Positions 8,458 through 16,259 are shown, numbered from the stretch's first letter. The stretch is 56,736 bases of DNA from Mesorhizobium sp. M1C.F.Ca.ET.210.01.1.1 (GCF_004791585.1 NZ_SRUU01000035.1:1-56736); one strand, 5' to 3'. Notes: a model not told the origin generated them from the letters alone. Program-made: numbers and translations.

Positions 8458-8943
8458 ATGCACGAACCCACCTCCAATAGGTTTGTCCGCCTTACGCTGC
8501 GCGTCACGGCCGCGCTGGCGCTCGTTGTCGCGACTGGTCACTTCACGCCCGATAGCGCTGCCAGGCTCCTGGTGCCCGCCGCCTATGCCGGCGGCGGCAA
8601 TGGCGGCGGCCACGGCGGTGGCAATGGCGGCGGCGGCAATGGCGGCGGCGGCAATAGCGGCGGCAATTCAGGCAACAGCAATGCCGGCGGCGGCAATGCC
8701 AATGCCGGGCCTGGCAACAACAGCGGCAAAGGCAACACCAACCCGGGCAAGTCCTCCAGCCATGTCAATGCGGCGACAGGCGATACCGTCGAGGTCGACG
8801 GCAACAAGATCACCGTGATCCACCGCAACGGCATGAAGGAGGAGATCGAGAACGGCCGCTTCGAGATGACCGATGCGCAAGGCCGCACCATCGTCGAGCG
8901 CTGGGCTACACAGGACGACCTGACCCGCCTGCTAAGCTTGTGA
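8458..8943 (+). CDS. Secreted Gly/Asn/Ser-rich protein with conserved C-terminal domain (paralogue 2)
   Basis: A 161-residue protein with a signal peptide (residues 1-43, likely cut after PAAYA), a glycine-rich part of GGGN and NSGGN units (about 44-97), and a C-terminal 60-residue domain with HVNAATGD, HRNGMKE, ENGRF and GRTIVER. The repeat part is shorter and more Gly-rich than in paralogue 1, while the C-terminal domain is 72 percent identical by my count. This suggests the domain, not the repeat, carries the conserved function. The ATG follows ACCAGGGACAGC. A terminator lies 40 bases past the stop. Confidence 0.75.
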   Translation: MHEPTSNRFVRLTLRVTAALALVVATGHFTPDSAARLLVPAAYAGGGNGGGHGGGNGGGGNGGGGNSGGNSGNSNAGGGNANAGPGNNSGKGNTNPGKSSSHVNAATGDTVEVDGNKITVIHRNGMKEEIENGRFEMTDAQGRTIVERWATQDDLTRLLSL

Positions 8944-8983
8944 GGGTTGAGAGAAGCTACCCCCTTTTCCGTGCCCTCGCATG

Positions 8984-9012
8984 TCACCCCCGCCTTCCGG
9001 AGGCGGGGGTGA
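8984..9012. terminator. Hairpin terminator between paralogue 2 and the response regulator
   Basis: A perfect 12-bp stem TCACCCCCGCCT / AGGCGGGGGTGA with loop TCCGG. No strong T-run follows on either side. The genes on both sides converge here, so it may end transcripts from both directions. Confidence 0.75.
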
Positions 9013-9071
9013 TTGCGATTTGGGAGTAGGGGGTTCTTTTCCCTACTGCCCAATCCCTGCTGCCTATTCCC

Positions 9072-9716
9072 TTACTCCCTCTCCCTCGCCTCATGCATCA
9101 GCAGCGCCGCTTCCGTCCGGTTGCGCACGTTGAGCTTGGCCAGCACCCGGGTCATGTGGTGCTTTACCGTCTTTTCCTGCAGCGACAGCCGGGCGGCGAC
9201 TTCCTTGTTGCTCAGGCCCTCGGCCACCAGCCTCAGGATCTCGGCCTCGCGACCGGTGAGCTGGCTGAGCGGGTCCGGCTTGCGGCTGGTCGGCTGCAAG
9301 AGGTCTGACAGCAGTCGGGCCGAGAGTGTCGGCGAGACATAGCTCTGGCCGTTGGCGACGTCGCGCAGGATCTCGGCCAGCGACTTGGAGCCGACGCCTT
9401 TCAGCACATAGCCGCGCGCGCCCGTCTTCAGCGCCTGGGCGACGTCGGCATTGGTCTCGGACACGGTGAGCATGACGATCTTCTGCTCGGGCGCCGCCGC
9501 AAGGATGGCGGCCAGCGCATTGAGGCCGCCGCCGGGCATGCTGATGTCGAGCAGCAGCACGTCGGGCGTACTGGCGCGGACCAGCCTTTCGGCGTCTTCG
9601 GCGCTGGCCCCTTCGCCCACAAGCTCGAAGCCGCCGATCTCGCTGAGGCTGCGCGCGACGCCCTCGCGAAACAGCGGATGGTCATCGACAATGGCGATAC
9701 GGATGGGTGTGGTCAC
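9072..9716 (-). CDS. NarL/FixJ-family response regulator
   Basis: A 214-residue two-domain regulator. The receiver domain (residues 1-120) has the acidic pair VDDH, the phospho-acceptor Asp in VLLLDISMP, Thr in MLTVS and Lys in YVLKG. The LuxR-type helix-turn-helix (about 148-210) contains LTGREAEILRLVAEGLSNKE and KTVKHHMTRVLAKL. It acts as a DNA-binding output of the histidine kinase just upstream, whose stop it overlaps by four bases (ATGA). No target genes can be named from sequence. Confidence 0.92.
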   Translation of the reverse strand: MTTPIRIAIVDDHPLFREGVARSLSEIGGFELVGEGASAEDAERLVRASTPDVLLLDISMPGGGLNALAAILAAAPEQKIVMLTVSETNADVAQALKTGARGYVLKGVGSKSLAEILRDVANGQSYVSPTLSARLLSDLLQPTSRKPDPLSQLTGREAEILRLVAEGLSNKEVAARLSLQEKTVKHHMTRVLAKLNVRNRTEAALLMHEARERE

Positions 9717-11113
9717 GGCTGCTCCTCGACAGACAATGTGATTACAAGTCTCGTTCCTCCAGGGCCCGAAAGCGTCTCGAATTGCCCGCCAATGCTTTCG
9801 ATACGCTCCCTGAGGCCGGCGAGTCCGAGGCCTTCGCTCCGTGCGGGATTGAAGCCCGGACCGGCATCCTGCACCTCGACGAGGAGCTTGCCGCCTTTCA
9901 TCGTCGCTCTCACCTGCTGGCCTTTGCCCTTGCCGTGCCGGTAGGCGTTGTTCAGCCCCTCCTGCACGAAACGATAGATGCTGATCTTCTCCGAGGTGCC
10001 GAGTTCCGGCAAGCGCTCGGGCAGCGTCAGCAACACTTTGGTGTCGGTGCGGCGCTCATGCTCGGCCACCGCCAGCCGCAATATGTCGGCCACCGCCTGC
10101 GTCTCGATCTGCGGCAGCACCAGGCCGTTGCAGATGCCGCGTATCTCGCGCATCGCTTCGCCGAGCGTCTTGTGGATGCCGGCGATCTCGGCCTCGCGCT
10201 GCGGTTTCGGCGTGGCGGGGTCGACGAGCACCGGACTGTCCATCCTGAGCGCGGCGAGCGCCACCAACTGTGCCGGGCCGTCATGCAGGTCGGCGCCGAT
10301 GCGCCTCAGATAGCGCTCGTTGATCGCGGTGGCGCGGCGCGAGGCGCGCTGCACGCGCTGGCGCAGCGACGAATTCTGCGCCAGTGCCGACTGCAGCTCG
10401 GTGACCTTGGCTTCAAGCGCGGCGCGCTGTGTCTGGATGGTGCGGCTGCCGCGAAACACGATACCCGACAAAAGCGCCAGCGAGGTCGCCGTGGCGGCGG
10501 CAACCACCAGCCAGGTCCATCTCAGCGCCGAATTCAGCGTCTCCTGGAAATCGTCGGCGATCTCGTAGAATTCCGACACCGCCACCACTTCGCCCGACCA
10601 TGGCTCGCGCACGGGATTGTAGATCTCGAACAGCGACGCGTTCACCGTTTTCTCGTCGCCCGCTTCGGGATCGTCGTCGAGGTTGTTGTATTCGGCCACG
10701 ACATTGCCGGCGAAGGCCGAGACGAGATTGGGGTTGGGAGGAAAGCTCTTGCCGATCAGCGACGAGTCGTCGGCATAAAGCACCGTGCCGTCGCGCCGCC
10801 ACAGCTTGAACGACACCAGCCTCTTGCCGAGCGCGCCCTGGCCGAGCGTCTCGTCAAGCGCCCGCTTGACCGTGTCGTCGAGCTCGCGGCTCTTGCGCAG
10901 GTCAGGCAAGAGCGGTGCGATCACGCTGTCGACATAGAGCGCTGTGGTGGCGGCGGAGTTGTGCATCACCCCCTCGCGGATCTGCGACGTCACCCAGAGG
11001 CCGACCACGAGCATCACGGCCAAAAGTCCGATGCCCCCGGCAATCACAAACTGCCAGGCAAGCGATAGCCCGCTCCAGTTTTGCACAAGTCGTCTCAAAG
11101 TCTCCCTGAGCAT
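9713..11113 (-). CDS. Membrane sensor histidine kinase, HisKA_3 (NarX-like) type
   Basis: A 466-residue sensor. A first membrane helix (about 18-42) and a second (about 200-222) enclose a periplasmic region of some 155 residues that should sense the signal. A coiled-coil stretch leads to the HisKA_3 domain with the phosphorylated His in GADLHDGPAQ. The ATPase domain has FVQEGLNNAYRHG and GLGLAGLRERI. It shares a coupled operon with the response regulator. The sensed signal is unknown; the periplasmic part has no domain that I recognise. Confidence 0.92.
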   Translation of the reverse strand: MLRETLRRLVQNWSGLSLAWQFVIAGGIGLLAVMLVVGLWVTSQIREGVMHNSAATTALYVDSVIAPLLPDLRKSRELDDTVKRALDETLGQGALGKRLVSFKLWRRDGTVLYADDSSLIGKSFPPNPNLVSAFAGNVVAEYNNLDDDPEAGDEKTVNASLFEIYNPVREPWSGEVVAVSEFYEIADDFQETLNSALRWTWLVVAAATATSLALLSGIVFRGSRTIQTQRAALEAKVTELQSALAQNSSLRQRVQRASRRATAINERYLRRIGADLHDGPAQLVALAALRMDSPVLVDPATPKPQREAEIAGIHKTLGEAMREIRGICNGLVLPQIETQAVADILRLAVAEHERRTDTKVLLTLPERLPELGTSEKISIYRFVQEGLNNAYRHGKGKGQQVRATMKGGKLLVEVQDAGPGFNPARSEGLGLAGLRERIESIGGQFETLSGPGGTRLVITLSVEEQP

Positions 11114-11292
11114 ATGCGCGATTCACCCCACCATTGGCCAAGATTATAGGCCAGCCGCGGCGATTGCGACACCGACCTTGGTCCGGCGCCCGGTGGACGG
11201 TTAACGCCGGTCCAGATCGGCTGGCCCGCTCATCGAGGAAATGCGTCGCTTTCGACGGAACGCAAGAGTGTGCGGCCGCGTTCTATGTCGCT

Positions 11293-11508
11293 ATGTCGAA
11301 GGGGTCTGACAAGGCCGAAAGGGCATCCTTGGCCTCGCTTGCCGAGGCGGAGCGCCGGGCGCGCGCGGAAAAGAACGCCAGGCTAAGGAGCCTTCGTACG
11401 CATACGTCGTGGCTGGTGCTGGATCCCGATGCGCTTTTCCGCGACGAGATCGACTGCTCGGCGCTGTTTGGTGAAATGCCGATGCCAAAGGTCCCCCGCC
11501 CGGGGTAG
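11293..11508 (+). CDS. Small charged hypothetical protein
   Basis: A 71-residue frame starting MSKGSDKAERAS, with an Ala/Arg/Glu-rich helix (residues 10-32) and a tail WLVLDPDALFRDEIDCS. Codon use looks coding (GC-rich third positions). No clear ribosome site is seen, and the frame is open upstream to 11134. I do not recognise a family. Confidence 0.4.
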   Translation: MSKGSDKAERASLASLAEAERRARAEKNARLRSLRTHTSWLVLDPDALFRDEIDCSALFGEMPMPKVPRPG

Positions 11509-11525
11509 GAGCGAGCGCTTGGCCG

Positions 11526-11684
11526 TTACGCCAACTGCAGCCGCCCGACCGAATCCGCGCGCGATATCGCGACCAGCCGCGCGGCGGCCAATGGCGCCAG
11601 GATCATGAAAACCGCCGTGATGCCGAGGAAGATCGACCATGCCAGATCGATCCCGCTATGGTCATAGCAGACTGCAAATTCCAT
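11526..11684 (-). CDS. Short membrane protein of 52 residues
   Basis: ATG 11684 to TAA 11526 encodes MEFAVCYDHSGIDLAWSIFL and then a hydrophobic helix (about residues 13-36, ending APLAAARLVAI) with a short polar tail. AAGGG lies a short distance before the start, in an AT-richer leader, and serves as a ribosome site. A single-pass inner-membrane microprotein is the likely product. Function unknown. Confidence 0.55.
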   Translation of the reverse strand: MEFAVCYDHSGIDLAWSIFLGITAVFMILAPLAAARLVAISRADSVGRLQLA

Positions 11685-11792
11685 GACGCCTTACCCTTTT
11701 TATCTATACCCCCACCCGCTGCGCATCAGGTTGCCACGCGCTAAACCAAGCATGATCCTGATTTGCGGGAAATACAAGGGATCGCTAATTTT

Positions 11793-12435
11793 TGCAGTGT
11801 CTCAGTTCGAAATTTGATCGTAGCCAACGACCAGCGGGTGCCGGATCAGCGCATTCATCAAAAATGGTAGCCCTAGCACGCTTGGTACAAACCACAGTGC
11901 AAGATGGGGAAGCTCGCGCCAGCCCGGTAGAAATTGTCCGTTGTCCACGAGGAATGCCGTCAGCATCAAAATATAGGAAGCGCCCATGCCGGATAGGTGA
12001 AGGCGCGGCCATTGCCGCCAGCGGCGCTGCGCGGCGCTTCGACCGAGGAACGCCGCCACAAACGCCAGAAGCCCGAGAATGAACAGGTGATAATTGTGCA
12101 CCCAGCGCATCGCAGAAAGGATAGCCGCACTGCCAGCCAAGACGGCTAGTAGCCAAAAGTAGGTTGTCCCGAAGTTGGAATGTCGGCCCCGACCCTTGCG
12201 GCTGAGGATGGCAAACGCACCTACGATCACCGTGCTGATTCCGACCAGAATATGGAAGCCGACGATCCACAGAAAGACCGGATCAGTTGAGGGAACCTGG
12301 ATGCCTAGGATGACGGTCATGCCGTCAATCACGCGTCAGGATTGCGCTTTTTGTAGGGACCGCGCTTACCCGTCTTCCGGCGCTTGGCGCGACCGGCGGA
12401 TGAAAGCCAGTCAAATTTCAAACTGAGACACGACC
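11793..12435. mobile_element. Inverted-repeat cassette without transposase, carrying a membrane protein gene
   Basis: Inverted repeats 11797-11817 and 12411-12431 match at 20 of 21 positions (GTGTCTCAGTT then C or T, then GAAATTTGA). Four bases outside each repeat lies the same octamer CTAATTTT in direct orientation (11785-11792 and 12436-12443), as expected of an 8-bp target duplication. The resulting 643-bp unit has no transposase; nearly all of it is the membrane protein gene, whose stop codon sits in the left repeat. A related terminus occurs at 36830-36849. It looks like a non-autonomous unit mobilised by an IS whose family I cannot name with confidence (a leading TG at the left end would suit IS21). 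Confidence 0.65.
11802..12332 (-). CDS. DUF2306-like small integral membrane protein (cassette passenger)
   Basis: A 176-residue protein with four to five membrane helices. FHILVGIS, GAFAILSRKGRGRH and TTYFWLLAVLAGSAAILS match the pattern of DUF2306-type membrane proteins (conserved His, an RKG-x-H loop, then YFW). The start is GTG 12332 or ATG 12320. The GTG overlaps the stop of a short open stretch running in from the right repeat, which ends in KRRKTGKRGPYKKRNPDA; that stretch may be a transposase or passenger remnant. The gene fills the inverted-repeat cassette and is intact. Function unknown. Confidence 0.7.
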   Translation of the reverse strand: MIDGMTVILGIQVPSTDPVFLWIVGFHILVGISTVIVGAFAILSRKGRGRHSNFGTTYFWLLAVLAGSAAILSAMRWVHNYHLFILGLLAFVAAFLGRSAAQRRWRQWPRLHLSGMGASYILMLTAFLVDNGQFLPGWRELPHLALWFVPSVLGLPFLMNALIRHPLVVGYDQISN

Positions 12436-12475
12436 CTAATTTTCCTGCTCCGGAAAACCGGCGCCGGCAATCCGG

Positions 12476-13015
12476 TCAGGCGCAGCGGGCCTTGCCGCTC
12501 GCGGGCGAACAGCATGATGCGCTGGCCACCTTCTGCTCCTCCAGCCAGCGGTCGCGCGGCTTGCAGCTTGCCGGCCGCGGCGACAGCTCGACCTCGACGG
12601 TGCCGCCGACCAGCGCCGGCTGCGTTGCCCGGTGAAGCTCCATCGGCCGGATGCCGTCGCTGACTTCGAAGGTCAGCCTGGCGGCCTGATCGAGAGCCAC
12701 GTGGTCGGCGACCTTGCGGATGATGGCGGCGAATTTGCCGGCCGGCATGTGCACCGGCCCGCCTTCGTCGACGTCCCATAGCTGGACGAAGATTTCCGAC
12801 CAGGATTCCGGGTTGGCGCCGCAATCCAGCGCCGAGAACTGCCCGGCCTTGACCTCGGTCACATGGTAGCCCGGCTTCACCGGCCGTCCGTCATAGCGGA
12901 ACACCAGCGGCTTGTCCTTATGGTCGGCCAGCGCGTCGAGCAGGTCGCCGATGGTAAGATCCGACGGGTCGATGGCGGGGGCAGGGGCGATTTTACGGTT
13001 GCCAGGAGAGAGCAT
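12476..13015 (-). CDS. DUF6428 family protein, arsenic-cluster associated
   Basis: A 179-residue soluble protein with TIGDLLDALADHKDKPLVF near the N-terminus, KPGYHVTEVKAGQFSALDCG and an ESWSEIFVQLWD segment. These match the DUF6428 proteins commonly found beside arsR in Rhizobiales. The C-terminus has a Cys pair (SASCCSP). It is divergent from arsR, with 42 bases between the starts, so the ArsR operator at 13039-13056 can control both. The biochemical role is not established. Confidence 0.75.
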   Translation of the reverse strand: MLSPGNRKIAPAPAIDPSDLTIGDLLDALADHKDKPLVFRYDGRPVKPGYHVTEVKAGQFSALDCGANPESWSEIFVQLWDVDEGGPVHMPAGKFAAIIRKVADHVALDQAARLTFEVSDGIRPMELHRATQPALVGGTVEVELSPRPASCKPRDRWLEEQKVASASCCSPASGKARCA

Positions 13016-13038
13016 GTCGGCTATTCCTCATTTCAACA

Positions 13039-13056
13039 TTTCAAGGATTATTGAAA
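13039..13056. promoter_or_regulatory. Putative ArsR operator
   Basis: Perfect dyad TTTCAA-GGATTA-TTGAAA, with one more TTTCAA half-site at 13031-13036, in the 42-base gap between DUF6428 and arsR. ArsR repressors usually bind TTGAA-type dyads over their own promoter. The dyad ends one base before the arsR GTG, so the arsR message is probably leaderless or nearly so. Confidence 0.6.
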
Positions 13057-13057
13057 C

Positions 13058-13408
13058 GTGGATGAACGTCAAGCCCTGATCGCCTTTGGCGCGCTCTCGC
13101 AGGACACGCGGCTGAGGCTGCTTCGATTGCTGGTTGTCGCCGGGCCGGACGGCATCGCCGCCGGTTCGCTCGCCGAGCAGGTCGAGGTCTCGCCCTCCAA
13201 TGTCAGCTTCCACCTCAAGGAACTCGAGCGCGCCGGCCTGGTCAGCGCGCGGCGCGACGCGCGCTCGATCGTCTACAGCGCCGAATATGACGCGCTGTCC
13301 GGCCTGATTCGGTTCCTGATGGAGGATTGCTGCTCGGGCCGCCCGGAAATCTGCGCGCCGGCGCTTGCCGCGCCTTGCTGCCGGCCGGGCGAGGGGAGCC
13401 GGCAGTGA
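13058..13408 (+). CDS. arsR: ArsR-family arsenic-responsive repressor
   Basis: A 116-residue winged-helix repressor with the recognition segment PSNVSFHLKELERAGLVSAR. A C-terminal Cys set, EDCCSGRPEIC and later PCC, is typical of proteobacterial ArsR proteins that bind As(III) through C-terminal cysteines. The start is GTG 13058, with no room for a ribosome site after the operator. The stop overlaps the aqpS GTG (GTGA). It should release the divergent ars genes when arsenite binds. Confidence 0.9.
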   Translation: MDERQALIAFGALSQDTRLRLLRLLVVAGPDGIAAGSLAEQVEVSPSNVSFHLKELERAGLVSARRDARSIVYSAEYDALSGLIRFLMEDCCSGRPEICAPALAAPCCRPGEGSRQ

Positions 13409-14088
13409 CCGCTTACGATCTTGCGCGCCGCGCCGTTGCCGAAGTCCTGGGCACCGGCCTCCTGGTGGCGACGGTGGTCGGCTCCGGCATCATGGCCGAG
13501 ACGCTGACGCACGACACGGCCCTGGCGTTGCTCGGCAACACGCTCGCGACCGGCGCCATGCTGGTGGTGCTGATCACCATCCTCGGGCCGATCTCCGGCG
13601 CCCATTTCAATCCGGCCGTCTCGCTTGTCTTCTGTTTGAACCGGACGCTGCCGGCCCGCGATCTGCCGGCCTATCTCGCCGCGCAGGTCGCCGGCGGCAT
13701 CGCCGGCACGATTGCCGCGCATCTCATGTTCGCGCTGCCGGTGCTGGAGTTCGCGACGAAGCTGCGCGCCGGACCGGCGCAATGGTTCTCGGAAGTTGTC
13801 GCGACCTTCGGGTTGGTCGCCGTCATCCTCGCCGGCATTCGCTTCGAGCGGCGGGCCGTGCCCTGGCTCGTCGGCCTCTTCATCACCGCCGCCTACTGGT
13901 TCACCGCCTCCACCTCCTTCGCCAATCCGGCCGTCGCGCTGGCGCGTTCGCTCACCGACACGTTTTCCGGCATTAGGCCGGCCGACCTGCCGGGCTTCAT
14001 CGTCGCCGAGCTGCTCGGCGCCTTGATCGCGCTGGCGCTGATGGGCTGGCTGCTGCGGCCCGAAACTATCGAGCATCCCAGCCCCTGA
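13405..14088 (+). CDS. aqpS: AqpS-type aquaglyceroporin (arsenite channel)
   Basis: A 227-residue MIP-family channel with six helices and the two NPA boxes, HFNPAVS and FANPAVA. In Sinorhizobium, AqpS in the ars operon lets arsenite formed by ArsC flow out of the cell. The GTG start at 13405 overlaps the arsR stop and is preceded by GAGGGGAG; the open frame further upstream is the arsR shadow. No ArsB or Acr3 pump is present here, which fits the AqpS route. The second box is followed by Leu-Ala-Arg, as in AqpS-like channels. Confidence 0.88.
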   Translation: MTAYDLARRAVAEVLGTGLLVATVVGSGIMAETLTHDTALALLGNTLATGAMLVVLITILGPISGAHFNPAVSLVFCLNRTLPARDLPAYLAAQVAGGIAGTIAAHLMFALPVLEFATKLRAGPAQWFSEVVATFGLVAVILAGIRFERRAVPWLVGLFITAAYWFTASTSFANPAVALARSLTDTFSGIRPADLPGFIVAELLGALIALALMGWLLRPETIEHPSP

Positions 14089-14111
14089 AAGCCGAGCCCG
14101 AGAGCCAAACC

Positions 14112-14525
14112 ATGACCGTCACGATCTATCACAACCCCGCCTGCGGCACCTCGCGCAACACGCTCGCCATGATCCGCGCCAGCGGCGAGGACCCGGTGGT
14201 GATCGAATATCTGAAGACCCCGCCCACCCGCGAGCGGCTGCTCGAGCTGATCGCGGCGATGGGCATCACCCCGCGTGAGCTGCTCAGGGAAAAGGGGACG
14301 CCATATGCCGAGCTTGGCCTTGGCGATCCGAAATGGAGCGACGACCAGCTGGTCGATTTCATGCTCGCCCATCCCATCCTCATCAACCGGCCGATCGTCG
14401 AGACGCCCAAGGGGGCAAGGCTCTGCCGGCCGTCGGAGGCGGTGCTGCCGCTGCTCGACAATCCGGTGCGCGAGTTCGTCAAGGAGGATGGCGAGAAGGT
14501 CGGCTACGTGCCGGGGCAAGCCTGA
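14112..14525 (+). CDS. arsC: Glutaredoxin-type arsenate reductase
   Basis: A 137-residue ArsC that reduces As(V) to As(III) with glutathione and glutaredoxin. The catalytic Cys lies in NPACGTSRN, near residue 12. An Arg-bearing LINRPIVETPKG segment (about 92-103) supplies the other active-site Arg. It is the third gene of arsR-aqpS-arsC, 23 bases after aqpS. Length and motifs are as usual for the family. Confidence 0.93.
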   Translation: MTVTIYHNPACGTSRNTLAMIRASGEDPVVIEYLKTPPTRERLLELIAAMGITPRELLREKGTPYAELGLGDPKWSDDQLVDFMLAHPILINRPIVETPKGARLCRPSEAVLPLLDNPVREFVKEDGEKVGYVPGQA

Positions 14526-15719
14526 TTGGAAGCCGCGGCACCTGTCGCCCGCAATCGCCATGTCCTCGTCTCGGCGCTTGGCGTCACGCAGATCCTCGCC
14601 TGGGGATCTTCCTTCTATCTGCCTGCGGTGCTCGCCGCGCCGATCGCCGCCGACACAGGCTGGTCGCTGGCGTCGGTCATTGCCGGGCTCTCCTGCGGGC
14701 TTCTGCTTGCGGGCTTGGTCTCGCCGATCACCGGGCGGCTGATTCAGCGTCACGGCGGCCGGCCGGTGCTTGCCGCGAGTTCGCTGCTTTTGGCGGCCGC
14801 GCATTTGCTGATGGCGGCCGCCACCGCCTATCCGCTTTACCTGGCTGCCTGGCTGTTCATGGGACTTGGCATGTCGAGCGGGCTTTACGATGCCGGCTTC
14901 GCCACGCTCGGGCGCCTCTATGGACAGGGCGCGCGCGGCGCGATCACCAACCTGACGCTTTTCGGCGGCTTCGCCAGCACGGTCTGCTGGCCGCTCAGCG
15001 CCTTCCTCGTCGAGCATGAAGGATGGCGCATCGCGTGCCTTTGCTACGCCGCGATCCACCTTCTGCTCTGCCTGCCGCTTCACCTCTGGGCGATACCGCC
15101 GCCTCCGCCGCTGCCGACGCCGGCGTCGGCTGCAGCCGGGCTGAAGCAGCCGTCGACCACCGGCCGGACGAGGACACGTTTCATCCTGCTCGCCTCCATC
15201 CAGACCGTGGCGGCACTGATAGCATCCACGCTCTCAGTCCACCTCCTTGCCCTGCTGCAGCTTCGCGGGGTGGGCCTGGCGGCCGCGGTCGGCCTTGGAG
15301 CTTTGGTCGGTCCGTCACAAGTCGGCGCGCGCGTGGCCGAGATGCTGATCGGCCGCAACCGGCATCACCCGATCTGGACGATGCTGAGATCCGTATCGCT
15401 ACTTGCGGCCGGCGTCTGGCTGCTGCTTACCAGCCCGGCCCTCATCGCCCTGGCATTGATCCTCTATGGCGCCGGCAACGGCATCCATACGATCGCGCGC
15501 GGCGCCCTGCCGCTCGTCCTGTTCGATCCGCAACGATACGCCGCGCTCATGGGCAGGCTCGCGACGCCGAGCCTGATCGTCCAGGCGGCAGCTCCCTCGA
15601 TTGGGGCGCTGCTTCTCGGCGCGGGCGGCGGCAACCTCGTCCTGACGACGCTAGCGGTCGCCGCAACGCTCAATGTGGGGCTCTGTGTCTGCCTGGTGGT
15701 GTCTGTGCGCCGGACATAG
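14526..15719 (+). CDS. MFS transporter of the arsenic operon
   Basis: A 397-residue major facilitator protein with twelve predicted helices and a central cytoplasmic loop of Pro/Ala-rich sequence (about 190-215). It begins with TTG directly after the arsC stop (TGATTG), so it is translated by coupling. MFS proteins in ars operons include As(III)/antimonite exporters such as ArsK and organoarsenical carriers, so metalloid efflux is a reasonable inference. The sequence alone does not fix the substrate. Confidence 0.8.
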   Translation: MEAAAPVARNRHVLVSALGVTQILAWGSSFYLPAVLAAPIAADTGWSLASVIAGLSCGLLLAGLVSPITGRLIQRHGGRPVLAASSLLLAAAHLLMAAATAYPLYLAAWLFMGLGMSSGLYDAGFATLGRLYGQGARGAITNLTLFGGFASTVCWPLSAFLVEHEGWRIACLCYAAIHLLLCLPLHLWAIPPPPPLPTPASAAAGLKQPSTTGRTRTRFILLASIQTVAALIASTLSVHLLALLQLRGVGLAAAVGLGALVGPSQVGARVAEMLIGRNRHHPIWTMLRSVSLLAAGVWLLLTSPALIALALILYGAGNGIHTIARGALPLVLFDPQRYAALMGRLATPSLIVQAAAPSIGALLLGAGGGNLVLTTLAVAATLNVGLCVCLVVSVRRT

Positions 15720-15902
15720 TCACGCGCAGTCCTTCAGCTCGATCACCTCGACGCCGAGGCGGAAGGCCTGGCCATCGGCATAGGAGCGCGCATATTGCTC
15801 GGCTTCGAAGGGGAAGGTCAGCGTGGTGCCGTAGGCGGTGACGCGCACCGTCCACTTCCGGCCCTTGACGAGTTCAACACCGTGAAGCTTCGCCGTCGCC
15901 AT
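15720..15902 (-). CDS. Small hypothetical protein, 60 residues
   Basis: MATAKLHGVELVKGRKWTVR then a beta-rich segment ending ELKDCA. A strong ribosome site, CTGGAGGAGGATGAG, precedes ATG 15902. It abuts the convergent MFS stop with no gap. I do not recognise a family. The open frame continuing upstream to 16256 is not coding. Confidence 0.65.
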   Translation of the reverse strand: MATAKLHGVELVKGRKWTVRVTAYGTTLTFPFEAEQYARSYADGQAFRLGVEVIELKDCA

Positions 15903-16109
15903 CTCATCCTCCTCCAGTCCGGCACGCTCGCGACGCACAGATAACGTCGCGGAAGTCATTTGAGTACAAATAATCCGACCGAATTGTGTCGCTGCCACGC
16001 CGATTCCGACATTCGGCCTGGCGCTTCCGTGAAATGGATCACGTTCGGCCCGGCCGGAACCCGGATAGCTCCAATTGGTTAGAGTTATGAGAACGCCGAG
16101 GAGGTCGCC

Positions 16110-16259
16110 ATGATCCGCAAGCTGAAGTCCGGCGAATACCGTCTCTATTCGCGCAAGATCGATCCGAGGACCGGCAAGCGCCGCAACCTCGGCACCTTCA
16201 AGTCGAGGGAGGCGGCCGAGAAGCACGAGCGCGAGGTCCAGTACTTCAAGCGGCATTAG
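16110..16259 (+). CDS. Basic 49-residue protein of a type common in rhizobia
   Basis: ATG 16110 to TAG 16257-16259 encodes MIRKLKSGEYRLYSRKIDPR, then a GKRRNLGTFKSREAAEKHER segment and a basic tail. The ribosome site is GAGGAGG. The pattern is like small KGG/AP2-type or integrase N-terminal beta-hairpin modules that contact DNA, but this is only a resemblance. It is divergent from the 60-residue gene at 15720-15902. Confidence 0.65.
   Translation: MIRKLKSGEYRLYSRKIDPRTGKRRNLGTFKSREAAEKHEREVQYFKRH

Noticed and set aside
9707..11068. Rightward open frame of 453 codons
   Set aside because: Antisense of the sensor histidine kinase, which has all family motifs on the other strand.
11134..11292. 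N-terminal extension of the small gene at 11293
   Set aside because: The added sequence overlaps the histidine kinase promoter area and has no coding look or start signal.
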